DNA of 64,000 nucleotides. It comes from Siphonobacter sp. SORGH_AS_0500. GTDB lineage: Bacteria > Bacteroidota > Bacteroidia > Cytophagales > Spirosomataceae. Positions 43,758 to 51,613 of this stretch are shown piece after piece. The stretch is from positions 1-64,000 of the forward strand of contig NZ_NHPP01000023.1 in assembly GCF_002838835.1 (NCBI RefSeq), written 5' to 3'. The notes beneath the pieces are model-generated. The model saw nothing but the letters and a program-made list of their open reading frames with translations. It was not told where the DNA came from and did no database searches. The position numbers and the translations under genes were made by a program. Within the stretch, counting starts at the first letter, position 1. Every line of letters begins with the position of its first letter.

Positions 43758-44975
43758 ATGGGCAAGAAAGTCTTAATTATTGGTGCAGGTGGCGTTGGTA
43801 ACGTAGTTGCCAAAAAAGTAGCCATGAACCCGGATTCCTTCAGTGAAATTCTGCTGGCTTCTCGTACAAAGTCTAAATGCGATAAAATTGCAGCGGAAGC
43901 AGCCGAACACGGTCTGCCTACGCCTATCCAAACCGCAGCCGTTGATGCGGATAATGTTCCTGCACTGGTTGCATTAATCAATGAATTCAAGCCTTACATG
44001 GTCATCAACGTGGCTCTTCCTTACCAGGATTTGACCATCATGGATGCCTGTCTGGAAACGGGAACGCATTACCTCGATACGGCCAACTACGAGCCTAAAG
44101 ATGTAGCCAAGTTTGAATACTCCTGGCAATGGGCTTATCAGGAACGCTTCAAAGAAGCGGGTTTGATGGCTCTCTTGGGTTGCGGATTTGACCCCGGTGT
44201 TACGCAGGTGTTTACTTCCTATGCAAACAAACATCAGTTCTCCGAAATGCAGTACCTGGATATCGTGGACTGTAATGCGGGTGATCACGGAAAAGCGTTT
44301 GCCACGAACTTTAACCCAGAAATTAACATCCGGGAAATTACGCAACCGGGTCGTTACTGGGAAAATGGGGAATGGGTAGAAATCCCCGCGATGAGCATTC
44401 ACAAGCCCATTGCGTATCCTAACGTAGGTGAAAAAGAAAGTTACGTACTTTACCACGAGGAACTCGAATCGCTGGTGAAGAACTTTCCAACCCTGAAACG
44501 GGCTCGTTTCTGGATGACTTTTGGTCAGCAGTACATTACTCACCTTCAGGTTCTTGAAAATGTCGGAATGACCAGCATTCAGCCCATCAAATTCCAGGGC
44601 CAGGACATCGTTCCACTGGAATTCCTGAAAGCCGTATTACCCGAACCCGGAACGCTGGGCGAAAATTATACGGGCGAAACCTCTATTGGTTGCCAGATTC
44701 GTGGTATCGGTAAAGACGGTGAAGAGAAGACCTATTTCGTCTGGAATAACTGTAAACACCAGGATGCCTATAAAGACACGCAAGCTCAGGGTGTAAGTTA
44801 TACAACGGGTGTTCCCGCAATGATCGGTGCCAAGCTGATGTGCGACGGCGTTTGGATGCAACCCGGCGTTTGGAACTGCGAAGAACTTGATCCAGATCCA
44901 TTCATGGAGTTACTGAACCAGCACGGTTTACCCTGGCACGAAGCGGTTAACCAACCGCTGTCAGTAGAAGCCTAA
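43758..44975 (+). CDS. Carboxynorspermidine dehydrogenase (saccharopine dehydrogenase family)
   Basis: 405 residues. N-terminal Rossmann motif VLIIGAGGVGNVVA (residues 5-18), the INVALPYQDLTIMDACLETGTHYLDTANY block and GCGFDPGVTQVF that mark the carboxy(nor)spermidine/saccharopine dehydrogenase branch; the C-terminal half is complete. It reductively condenses aspartate-semialdehyde with putrescine (or diaminopropane) to the carboxy-polyamine that NspC then decarboxylates. The nspC gene is in this window at 23044. Full-length, monocistronic, with terminator. Confidence 0.9.
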   Translation: MGKKVLIIGAGGVGNVVAKKVAMNPDSFSEILLASRTKSKCDKIAAEAAEHGLPTPIQTAAVDADNVPALVALINEFKPYMVINVALPYQDLTIMDACLETGTHYLDTANYEPKDVAKFEYSWQWAYQERFKEAGLMALLGCGFDPGVTQVFTSYANKHQFSEMQYLDIVDCNAGDHGKAFATNFNPEINIREITQPGRYWENGEWVEIPAMSIHKPIAYPNVGEKESYVLYHEELESLVKNFPTLKRARFWMTFGQQYITHLQVLENVGMTSIQPIKFQGQDIVPLEFLKAVLPEPGTLGENYTGETSIGCQIRGIGKDGEEKTYFVWNNCKHQDAYKDTQAQGVSYTTGVPAMIGAKLMCDGVWMQPGVWNCEELDPDPFMELLNQHGLPWHEAVNQPLSVEA

Positions 44976-44981
44976 TAAGCA

Positions 44982-45018
44982 AAGGAGGCCGATTCTAAGT
45001 TAGAATCGGCCTCCTTTT
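44982..45018 (+). terminator. Terminator after carboxynorspermidine dehydrogenase
   Basis: Stem aaaggaggccgattcta / tagaatcggcctccttt (17 bp), 3-base loop, then T run. Confidence 0.92.
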
Positions 45019-45024
45019 TTACTT

Positions 45025-45057
45025 AACTTCCCGAAAGTTAAAAACTTTCACGAAGTT
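45025..45057 (-). terminator. Hairpin after HMA gene, cttcccgaa family
   Basis: Arms aacttcccgaaagt / actttcacgaagtt, 14 bp with two mismatches, just past the HMA stop (45061). Diverged member of the family at 19850 and 40863. Confidence 0.55.
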
Positions 45058-45060
45058 GAA

Positions 45061-45273
45061 TTAACCAACTACTTCCGCGTTAAAACCGGCTTTCTCAACG
45101 GTTTTAATAATCTCATCCGAATCCAGTTCCTCTCCTTCGACACTGAGAATTTTATCAGGATTGTTAGTATCCACTTTCCAGTGATCAATCGAATCTTCCT
45201 GATTCAGAAAAGGAGAAACTTTAGCGACACAGTTACTACAGTTGATATTGGTTTTAAATTGAAGCGTTTCCAT
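45061..45273 (-). CDS. Heavy-metal-associated (HMA) domain protein, CopZ-like
   Basis: 70 residues, a single ferredoxin-like metal-binding domain. The metal-binding pair is CSNC at residues 13-16, in the order INCSNCVAKV where GMTC is usual. It lies 123 bases downstream of copA on the same strand, so it may be its cytoplasmic copper chaperone. No second metal site. The name copZ is not certain, so I leave the symbol empty. Confidence 0.85.
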   Translation of the reverse strand: METLQFKTNINCSNCVAKVSPFLNQEDSIDHWKVDTNNPDKILSVEGEELDSDEIIKTVEKAGFNAEVVG

Positions 45274-45396
45274 GAGTTAGTTTACGGTTGTTTGTTTTCA
45301 GTTGTTTTTTCCTAGGTTAATTGATGAAGGCACCAAACGATTACGGTGATGAGTCAAAGCAAAAATTCACTCATTCTATCCTTCACTCATTCAAAA

Positions 45397-47616
45397 TTAA
45401 ACCCTACGGTATTTCAGTAATAAGCTATTCGTCACCACCGATACTGAGCTTAGAGCCATTGCTGCTCCGGCAATCATGGGGTTTAATAAAAATCCATTCA
45501 CGGGGAATAACACACCCGCCGCAATGGGAATTCCAATCAGGTTATAAATAAAGGCCCAGAATAAATTCTGACGAATAGCCTTGACAGTTAATCGCGAGAG
45601 TCGTAGAGCTTTGGGTAACTGCTGCAAATCACTTGAAATGAGCGTCATTTTTGCGACATCCATCGCCACGTCCGAGCCCTGTCCCATGGCGACACTAACA
45701 TCTGCCTGAGCCAGTGCCTGCGAGTCATTGATGCCATCGCCTACCATGGCCACTACTTTTCCCTGAGCCTGTAATGCTTTCACCACATCGGCTTTCTCGC
45801 CCGGTAACACCTCCGCCCGAAACTGATCCAGGTTTACTTCACGGGCTACGGCTGCCGCTGCTTGAGCATTGTCGCCCGTCAGCATCATGACTTCGATGCC
45901 ATTTTTATGCAGTTGCGTAATGGCTTCGCGAGACGTTTTTTTCACGGGATCGGTAACAGCCAATAATCCAATGACCTCCCGTTGATTAGCAAAGACAATT
46001 ACCGTTTTGGCTTCTGACTGCCACTGGGACACGGGCCAGCCTTCCAGCGAAAAGCCCTGTTCCTGCATCCATTTGGGGTTACCCACTTGAAAAAGCTCAC
46101 CATCGGCAATCCCCTGAATACCTTTTCCGGGAACGTTCTCCAGATTACTGAATGAAGCCGATTTGATCTTTTCAGCTTTAAGATAGGTCCCTACCGCCTG
46201 AGCCAGGGGGTGCGTTGATTGACTTTCCAGTCCCATCAATGCGGCTTTATAGCGTTCATCTTTCCAGAGCGTCTGGGTAACCGTTGGTTTTCCTTCAGTA
46301 ATGGTTCCGGTTTTATCTAAAATCACCGTTGTAACCCGATGAGCTCGCTCCAGACTTTCGGCATCTTTAATCAGAATGCCTAACTCGGCTCCTTTCCCTA
46401 CTCCCACCATAATCGCCGTCGGCGTAGCCAGCCCGAGGGCACAAGGACAGGCAATTACCAATACCGTAATGGCATTAAGTAAGGCATAGGTTAAAGCGTT
46501 TTCGCCCCCCAAAATCAGCCATACGATAAAAGTAATGATCGAAATACCGACCACAACGGGCACAAAGATTCCGGCGATTGTATCCACCATCCGCTGCACA
46601 GGGGCTTTGCTTCCCTGAGCTTCCTGTACCATTTGAATAATCTGAGCCAATAAGGTTTCTGAGCCTACTTTCTGAGCAATGAAGTGAAAACTTCCCTGCT
46701 GGTTGACGGTTCCCGCGAATACCTTTTTACCCTTTGATTTTTCTACAGGAACGGGTTCCCCGGAAATCATGCTTTCATCGACATACGATTGTCCTGACTT
46801 TACCTGACCATCCACTGGAATCTTATCGCCCGGTCTTACTACGAGCCGATCTCCTACGCCTACTTCGGATAAGGCAACTTCTACTTCTTCCCCATTTTCA
46901 ACCCGAATAACCGTTTGAGGCTGTAAACCCATCAGTTTTTTAATGGCGGATGACGTATTGGATTTTGCCCGCTCTTCCAGCCATTTACCTACCAGAATGA
47001 AGGTCACCACAACAGCCGCCGCCTCAAAGTAAACGTGCGGATGCAAGCCCTGGCGATGCCAGAATTCAGGATATACGGTATTAAAAACGCTGAATGCATA
47101 CGCAATACCCGTACTCATGGCCACGAGTGTATCCATCGACGTTTGCCCATAACGGGCCTGCTTTACTGCATTGACAAAAAACTTGCGGCCAAACCAGAAG
47201 AGCACGGGTGTACTTAAGGCCCACATGAGGTAATTGGCAGGCGGCCAGTCCATGAAGAACATGCCGAGTATAAAAACCGGAAAGGTGAAGACCGCCGACC
47301 AGATCAGGCTTTTCTGAAGATTTTTCAGACGGTTTTCTTTGTACTCGGCCTGTTTTTCCTGAGCATTTTCAGCATCCAGAATTAAGCCATATCCTATATT
47401 CTGGACGGCTTTCTGTAAAGTTTCTAATGAGGTTTCTTGAGGATTCAGCGTAATCCGAGCCGACTCATCCGCAAAATTAACCGCTACTTCAGAAACGCCG
47501 GGTTGTCTGGAAAGCACCGTCTCAACACTGCGAGCACAAGCCGCACAGCTCATACCTGTTACGGGTATACGTACTTTATTCACTGCTGCTTCTGTTGTTT
47601 CCATGTCCGTTTTCAT
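45397..47616 (-). CDS. copA: Copper-translocating P-type ATPase
   Basis: 739 residues from ATG 47616 (MKTDMETTEAAVNKV). One N-terminal HMA domain with GMSCAACARSVE (CxxC), then eight membrane helices with the transport motif CPC in VIACPCALGLA, actuator SGEPVPV, phosphorylation site DKTGT, the HP motif in STHPLAQA, and GDGINDSQALAQADVSVAMG. It exports Cu(I) from the cytoplasm using ATP. The open frame continues 76 codons further upstream into repeat DNA (47617-47844) without any family similarity, so I end it at 47616. It is followed by the HMA chaperone gene. Confidence 0.95.
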   Translation of the reverse strand: MKTDMETTEAAVNKVRIPVTGMSCAACARSVETVLSRQPGVSEVAVNFADESARITLNPQETSLETLQKAVQNIGYGLILDAENAQEKQAEYKENRLKNLQKSLIWSAVFTFPVFILGMFFMDWPPANYLMWALSTPVLFWFGRKFFVNAVKQARYGQTSMDTLVAMSTGIAYAFSVFNTVYPEFWHRQGLHPHVYFEAAAVVVTFILVGKWLEERAKSNTSSAIKKLMGLQPQTVIRVENGEEVEVALSEVGVGDRLVVRPGDKIPVDGQVKSGQSYVDESMISGEPVPVEKSKGKKVFAGTVNQQGSFHFIAQKVGSETLLAQIIQMVQEAQGSKAPVQRMVDTIAGIFVPVVVGISIITFIVWLILGGENALTYALLNAITVLVIACPCALGLATPTAIMVGVGKGAELGILIKDAESLERAHRVTTVILDKTGTITEGKPTVTQTLWKDERYKAALMGLESQSTHPLAQAVGTYLKAEKIKSASFSNLENVPGKGIQGIADGELFQVGNPKWMQEQGFSLEGWPVSQWQSEAKTVIVFANQREVIGLLAVTDPVKKTSREAITQLHKNGIEVMMLTGDNAQAAAAVAREVNLDQFRAEVLPGEKADVVKALQAQGKVVAMVGDGINDSQALAQADVSVAMGQGSDVAMDVAKMTLISSDLQQLPKALRLSRLTVKAIRQNLFWAFIYNLIGIPIAAGVLFPVNGFLLNPMIAGAAMALSSVSVVTNSLLLKYRRV

Positions 47617-48455
47617 TACTCTACAAATTTCGCCTTTTCTGGACTGGTTTCCCTTACAACTTTTAGGAAGATCGTTGCAGGATTTTGGGTGGAGGATTCT
47701 GGGTTGAATAGGAAAAGCCACTTCCCCGTGGTTGGTGTCTTCACCAGCCACTTCCTTCAGGAATTGAAACCTTGGCCGGAGAATTACAATTCGGGGAACG
47801 CCTTCCCTAATCGTCGTCCCCGGATTGTTACCCCGGATTATCATCCGGGGCTATCCAGGTTCAACCCCTCCGGGGTTATACCTCCCATTTCCAAACGTCT
47901 CCCCTAACTTTATGGATTTTCCCCCGTGGTTGGTGTCCTCACCAACCACTTACTTCAAAAATTGAAACCTGAGCAGACTGGCTGGTGAGGACACCAGCCA
48001 GGGCGGAGGGTCCATCCAGAACGGGTCCATCCAGAACGGATCTATTTACCTTTCATCTCACCCCGGGTTGCACCTGGGGCTATTCATAATTAAACCTCTC
48101 CGGGGTTACTATTCTCATTTTTCCCCGTGGTTGGTGTCCTCACCAACCACTTCCTTCAGAAATTGAGACATGGCCGGAGAATTACAATTCGGGCAACGCC
48201 TTCCCTAATCGTCGTCCCCGGATTGTTACCCCGGATTATCATCCGGGGCTATTCATAATTAAACCCCTCCGGGGTTATGATTCCCATTTCCAAACGCCTT
48301 CTCTACCCTTATAGATTTGCACTTTCCGCCATGGGGAGGGTCCGTCCATGGGGAACCCCGGATTATCATCCGGGGCTATTCAGGTTCAACCCCTCCGGGG
48401 TTAGTATTCTCATTTCCAAACATCTCCCCTATCTTTATTGGTTTTCACTTTCCAA
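47617..48455. repeat. Mosaic of palindromic REP-like modules
   Basis: About 840 bases without a gene, built of repeated modules. Hairpin A ggttggtg-tcct-caccaacc at 47730-47749, 47928-47947, 47980-47999 (reverse), 48129-48148. Hairpin B ccccggat-tatc-atccgggg at 47831-47850, 48229-48248, 48356-48375. Hairpin C aacccc-tcc-ggggtt at 47863-47877, 48262-48276, 48388-48402. B is always followed by C, and A by ttcctt/ttcag-rich DNA. A degenerate B-C pair is at 48061-48110. Linkers such as ccttccctaatcgtcgtccc recur at 47802 and 48200. A copy of A is also at 184-240. Confidence 0.9.
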
Positions 48456-48567
48456 CTGAAAACTGAAAACTGAAAACTGAAAACTGAAAACTGAAAACTG
48501 AAAACTGAAAACTGAAAACTGAAAACTGAAAACTCAAAACTCAAAACTCAAAACTCAAAACTCAAAA
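48456..48567. repeat. Heptamer tandem repeat (ctgaaaa)11(ctcaaaa)5
   Basis: Sixteen uninterrupted copies of a 7-base unit, the first eleven ctgaaaa, the last five ctcaaaa. It is outside any gene, between the REP-like mosaic and the end of the unknown gene at 48595. Short runs of the same heptamer (or its complement ttttcag) occur at 11089-11107, 21008-21040 and 21075-21104. Confidence 0.97.
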
Positions 48568-48594
48568 CCGCAACGGCGGCCGCTCAAAACTCAT

Positions 48595-48954
48595 TTACCG
48601 TTTTCTAGGATAATCTTCCATTTCTACGGTTGGTAACACCGGGTTCAATAGCTGTTTGGAAATCGTGACCCGGAAAAATTTTACTCCACTCACTTCGTAA
48701 TCCTGCCAGAATTTGTCCCTGATCTGTAAGTTTCTGTAGATGGTCGAGTAACTCAGTTGAGCGTCCCATCCATGAATCTGTAAAGTGGTTAATAAGAATT
48801 CTACCGTTTTAGTTAAATTAGAGAAATACACCACTGAGGGAGGGCGTCGCCGCTGTTCAGCCAAAGCAGGGTAAGGCTGAATATTTAGTTCATAAATTGG
48901 TTGCTGCTGCATTGCTGGGTTAATTTCATGAAAAACTATGGCCTTATTTTTCAT
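48595..48954 (-). CDS. Unrecognised 119-residue protein
   Basis: Starts at ATG 48954 (MKNKAIVFHEI). It is soluble, mixed charge, with PPSVVYFSNLTKTVEFLLTTLQIHG in the centre and DYEVSGVKFFRVTISKQLL near the end. No domain recognised. The tail ends in RKR. It sits between the repeat tract and the lipoprotein gene, with which it shares strand. Composition is normal for the window. It has no visible promoter match. Confidence 0.5.
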   Translation of the reverse strand: MKNKAIVFHEINPAMQQQPIYELNIQPYPALAEQRRRPPSVVYFSNLTKTVEFLLTTLQIHGWDAQLSYSTIYRNLQIRDKFWQDYEVSGVKFFRVTISKQLLNPVLPTVEMEDYPRKR

Positions 48955-49002
48955 AAACACAACAATAGCCCAATAAGTGCCGTTTTAACAACATATCTCG
49001 CA

Positions 49003-49040
49003 TAAAAAGAGCCTGGATTTGCAAATCCAGGCTCTTTTTA
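49003..49040 (-). terminator. Terminator after lipoprotein gene 49038-49484
   Basis: Perfect stem aaaaagagcctggattt / aaatccaggctcttttt with a 2-base loop. The stop codon of the lipoprotein gene overlaps the right edge. Confidence 0.9.
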
Positions 49041-49484
49041 TTTCTGCAAAGTATCTTTTCTAGTATAGCCATAAATGGGCCAATCTGCCGCAGAACCCTG
49101 ATCTATGATTAAATTCTGCTCACACACCTGAATCTGGCCCGTTAGATAGTCCGTTCCTCTGTATTGATACTTACCGGATGAATCCATTAAAAACAGCGAC
49201 TGATTTGAGCTTCTAATGCCGTAAACTCCTTTGTAAATGACCTGATTGTTTTTAGACACAGTTACCTGCTTGTTGTCCTGAAAGGCTAACACTACCGATG
49301 GGACATCTTCGGAATAGGTCCAGCCCCTACTATATTTTAGTTGCCAAATGCCTACCAACAGTTTTTCTGCAGTACTGACGTCCGTTGCCCCGGCGTTCAT
49401 ACAAGCATCAACCTTGACTTCGGCCTCCTTTTTACAGGACATTACCAGAGATAATCCAACCAGAATTAAAAGTATATTTTTCAT
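49038..49484 (-). CDS. Unrecognised lipoprotein
   Basis: 148 residues with a signal sequence MKNILLILVGLSLVMSC and lipobox cysteine 17. The mature part (about 130 residues) has a WQLKYSRGW block followed by alternating strands (VVLAFQDNKQVTVSKNN, QSLFLMDSSGKYQYRG), compatible with a small lipocalin-like beta-barrel, and two further cysteines. Family not certain. Monocistronic. Confidence 0.65.
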   Translation of the reverse strand: MKNILLILVGLSLVMSCKKEAEVKVDACMNAGATDVSTAEKLLVGIWQLKYSRGWTYSEDVPSVVLAFQDNKQVTVSKNNQVIYKGVYGIRSSNQSLFLMDSSGKYQYRGTDYLTGQIQVCEQNLIIDQGSAADWPIYGYTRKDTLQK

Positions 49485-49647
49485 AGGATATAAGTTTTCA
49501 ATCAGACCCCAGATTTTACTTTAAGGTTGGAAACTCTGTTATTTTTAAACATTTTTTGAGCTACACAACCCGCTGATGACCAAAATCTTACCTCCCACTT
49601 CAAAAAAAACTGTCTAGCCTATACCTTCAAATCTACTTTTTTGCTAT

Positions 49648-49655
49648 TATCTTTG
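49648..49655 (+). promoter_or_regulatory. -7 element TATCTTTG of pyrG
   Basis: Exact TAnnTTTG match, 30 bases before the pyrG start. Confidence 0.55.
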
Positions 49656-49684
49656 CATCCCGTACACAAACATCACGTCGTTTC

Positions 49685-51343
49685 ATGTCCACGGTCAAAC
49701 CGACGAAATATATCTTTGTTACGGGCGGGGTTGCATCTTCTCTCGGCAAAGGCATTGTCGCCTCCTCGTTAGCTAAACTTCTGCAAGCCAGGGGCCTTTC
49801 AGTTACCATTCAAAAAATTGATCCCTACATCAACGTAGATCCCGGAACGCTCAATCCTTATGAGCACGGTGAATGCTATGTTACCGATGACGGGGCCGAA
49901 ACCGACTTAGATTTAGGTCACTACGAGCGTTTCCTGAACGTTCCTACGTCTCAGGACAACAACGTTACCACGGGTCGTATTTACTACAACGTCATCATGG
50001 CCGAACGCGAGGGTAAATACCTTGGCAAGACGGTTCAGGTGGTTCCTCACATTACGGACGAGATCAAACGCTGCATTACGGCTTTAGGTAATACGGGCCA
50101 GTTTGATATTGTCATTACGGAAATTGGGGGTTGCGTAGGTGATATCGAATCCTTACCGATCATTGAAGCGGCCCGTCAGCTCAAGTACGAATTGGGAGAA
50201 CACAACACGCTCTTTATTCATCTGACGCTGGTACCCTACCTGAGTTCAGCGGGTGAGTTAAAAACCAAGCCCACGCAGCACTCGGTACGCACGCTTTCAG
50301 AATCCGGTATTCAAGCTGACATTCTGGTTTGCCGCACGGAGCATCCGATCCCAACTGACATGCGTCGGAAGATCGCTTTGTTCTGCAACGTACAGCCTAA
50401 TGACGTAATCGAGTCCATCGATGCCGATACGATCTATGACGTTCCCTTGTTGATGAAAAAAGAGAAACTCGATCAGCGAGCTCTCTACAAACTCAACCTG
50501 TATAACGATCAGGAACCCGATCTGGACTCGTGGAAGGACTTCCTGGGTAAATTCAAAAACCCAACGGAAGAAATTACTGTGGCTCTGGTCGGTAAATACG
50601 TTGAATTGAAAGATGCGTATAAGTCCATCGCGGAAGCGTTTAACCACGCCGGTGCCGAAAACGAATGCCGCGTGAAAGTAGAATGGATTTCATCCGAAAC
50701 GCTGGAACAACAGGATACTATCGACTTATTACTGAGTATGGATGGCATTCTGGTCGCTCCGGGCTTCGGAGAACGCGGTCTGGAAGGTAAAATCCGGGCG
50801 GTACAACTGGCTCGCGAAAACAAGATTCCTTTCTTTGGTATTTGCTTAGGGATGCAAATGGCCGTTATCGAGTACGCTCGTAACGTGGCTGGTATCGCTA
50901 ATGCTTCTTCGTCCGAACTGGAGCCTGAAACGCCAAACCCCGTTATTGATCTGATGGCCGAGCAAAAAGGCATTAAGGCAAAAGGCGGTACGATGCGTCT
51001 GGGAGCCTGGCCCTGCGATGTGAAAAAGGATTCTTTAGCTCATGCGATCTACGGAAAGACGAAGATTTCCGAGCGTCACCGTCACCGTTATGAATTCAAT
51101 AACGCGTACCTGAAACAACTGAATGCGGCTGGGCTGGTTACATCCGGTATTAACCCCGAAAGCAAACTGGTTGAGATTATCGAGCTGAAATCAGAAGTAC
51201 ACCCCTTCTTTATCGGGGTTCAGTTCCACCCTGAGTATAAAAGTACGGTGTTAAACCCGGCTCCGCTTTTCGTGAAATTCGTGAAAGCCGCATTGACTTA
51301 CTCGCTGGCAAAGCGGGAGTCTGTTAGCGTACCTGCTAACTAA
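49685..51343 (+). CDS. pyrG: CTP synthase
   Basis: 552 residues. N-terminal synthetase domain with the P-loop-like TGGVASSLGKGI and the DPYINVDPGTLNPYEHGE block; C-terminal class I glutaminase domain with nucleophile cysteine in FGICLGMQMAV and QFHPEYKS as the catalytic His-Glu pair. It aminates UTP to CTP with glutamine in the cytoplasm. Complete, with ATG at 49685 and a -7 element upstream. A stem (51374-51422) follows. Confidence 0.98.
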   Translation: MSTVKPTKYIFVTGGVASSLGKGIVASSLAKLLQARGLSVTIQKIDPYINVDPGTLNPYEHGECYVTDDGAETDLDLGHYERFLNVPTSQDNNVTTGRIYYNVIMAEREGKYLGKTVQVVPHITDEIKRCITALGNTGQFDIVITEIGGCVGDIESLPIIEAARQLKYELGEHNTLFIHLTLVPYLSSAGELKTKPTQHSVRTLSESGIQADILVCRTEHPIPTDMRRKIALFCNVQPNDVIESIDADTIYDVPLLMKKEKLDQRALYKLNLYNDQEPDLDSWKDFLGKFKNPTEEITVALVGKYVELKDAYKSIAEAFNHAGAENECRVKVEWISSETLEQQDTIDLLLSMDGILVAPGFGERGLEGKIRAVQLARENKIPFFGICLGMQMAVIEYARNVAGIANASSSELEPETPNPVIDLMAEQKGIKAKGGTMRLGAWPCDVKKDSLAHAIYGKTKISERHRHRYEFNNAYLKQLNAAGLVTSGINPESKLVEIIELKSEVHPFFIGVQFHPEYKSTVLNPAPLFVKFVKAALTYSLAKRESVSVPAN

Positions 51344-51373
51344 GATCATGTTCTTAATGAACTAGTACATAAG

Positions 51374-51422
51374 TAGTTACCCAGTTGTCTCTAAAGTATT
51401 CTTTAGTTTCGACTGGGTAATT
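51374..51422 (+). terminator. Hairpin after pyrG
   Basis: Arms agttacccagt / actgggtaatt, continued inward by ctaaag / ctttag after an unpaired stretch. Probable terminator; less regular than the others. Confidence 0.6.
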
Positions 51423-51613
51423 TCTACGTTTATAAGCTTGACTTCTGTTCGTGCCGACTTTACCGTTCAAACTAAATTTCCATTCATTTCTGGAAAAATT
51501 GAATCCATAGGTCGGGCTTTCGTGATTGTTTACGAACTTTGCGTGCTTATTTTTAAATTGTCTCATTTCATTACCAGCCGGAGACGAATAATCTCCCCAC
51601 TTAAAACATCCTT

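Noticed and set aside
43974..44543. 189-codon frame antisense to the carboxynorspermidine dehydrogenase gene
   Set aside because: A shadow of the well-supported plus-strand gene; no motif of its own.
45321..45551. 76-codon frame opposite the end of copA
   Set aside because: It runs antisense over copA and has no recognisable features.
47617..47844. 76-codon N-terminal extension of copA
   Set aside because: It is encoded by the palindromic repeat mosaic and has no HMA similarity; the ATG at 47616 starts the true domain.
47722..48402. CRISPR array or IS element
   Set aside because: Repeated hairpins have no regular spacer size and no transposase reading frame is present.
48456..48567. CRISPR-like array
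   Set aside because: Units are 7 bases with no spacers; this is a simple tandem repeat.
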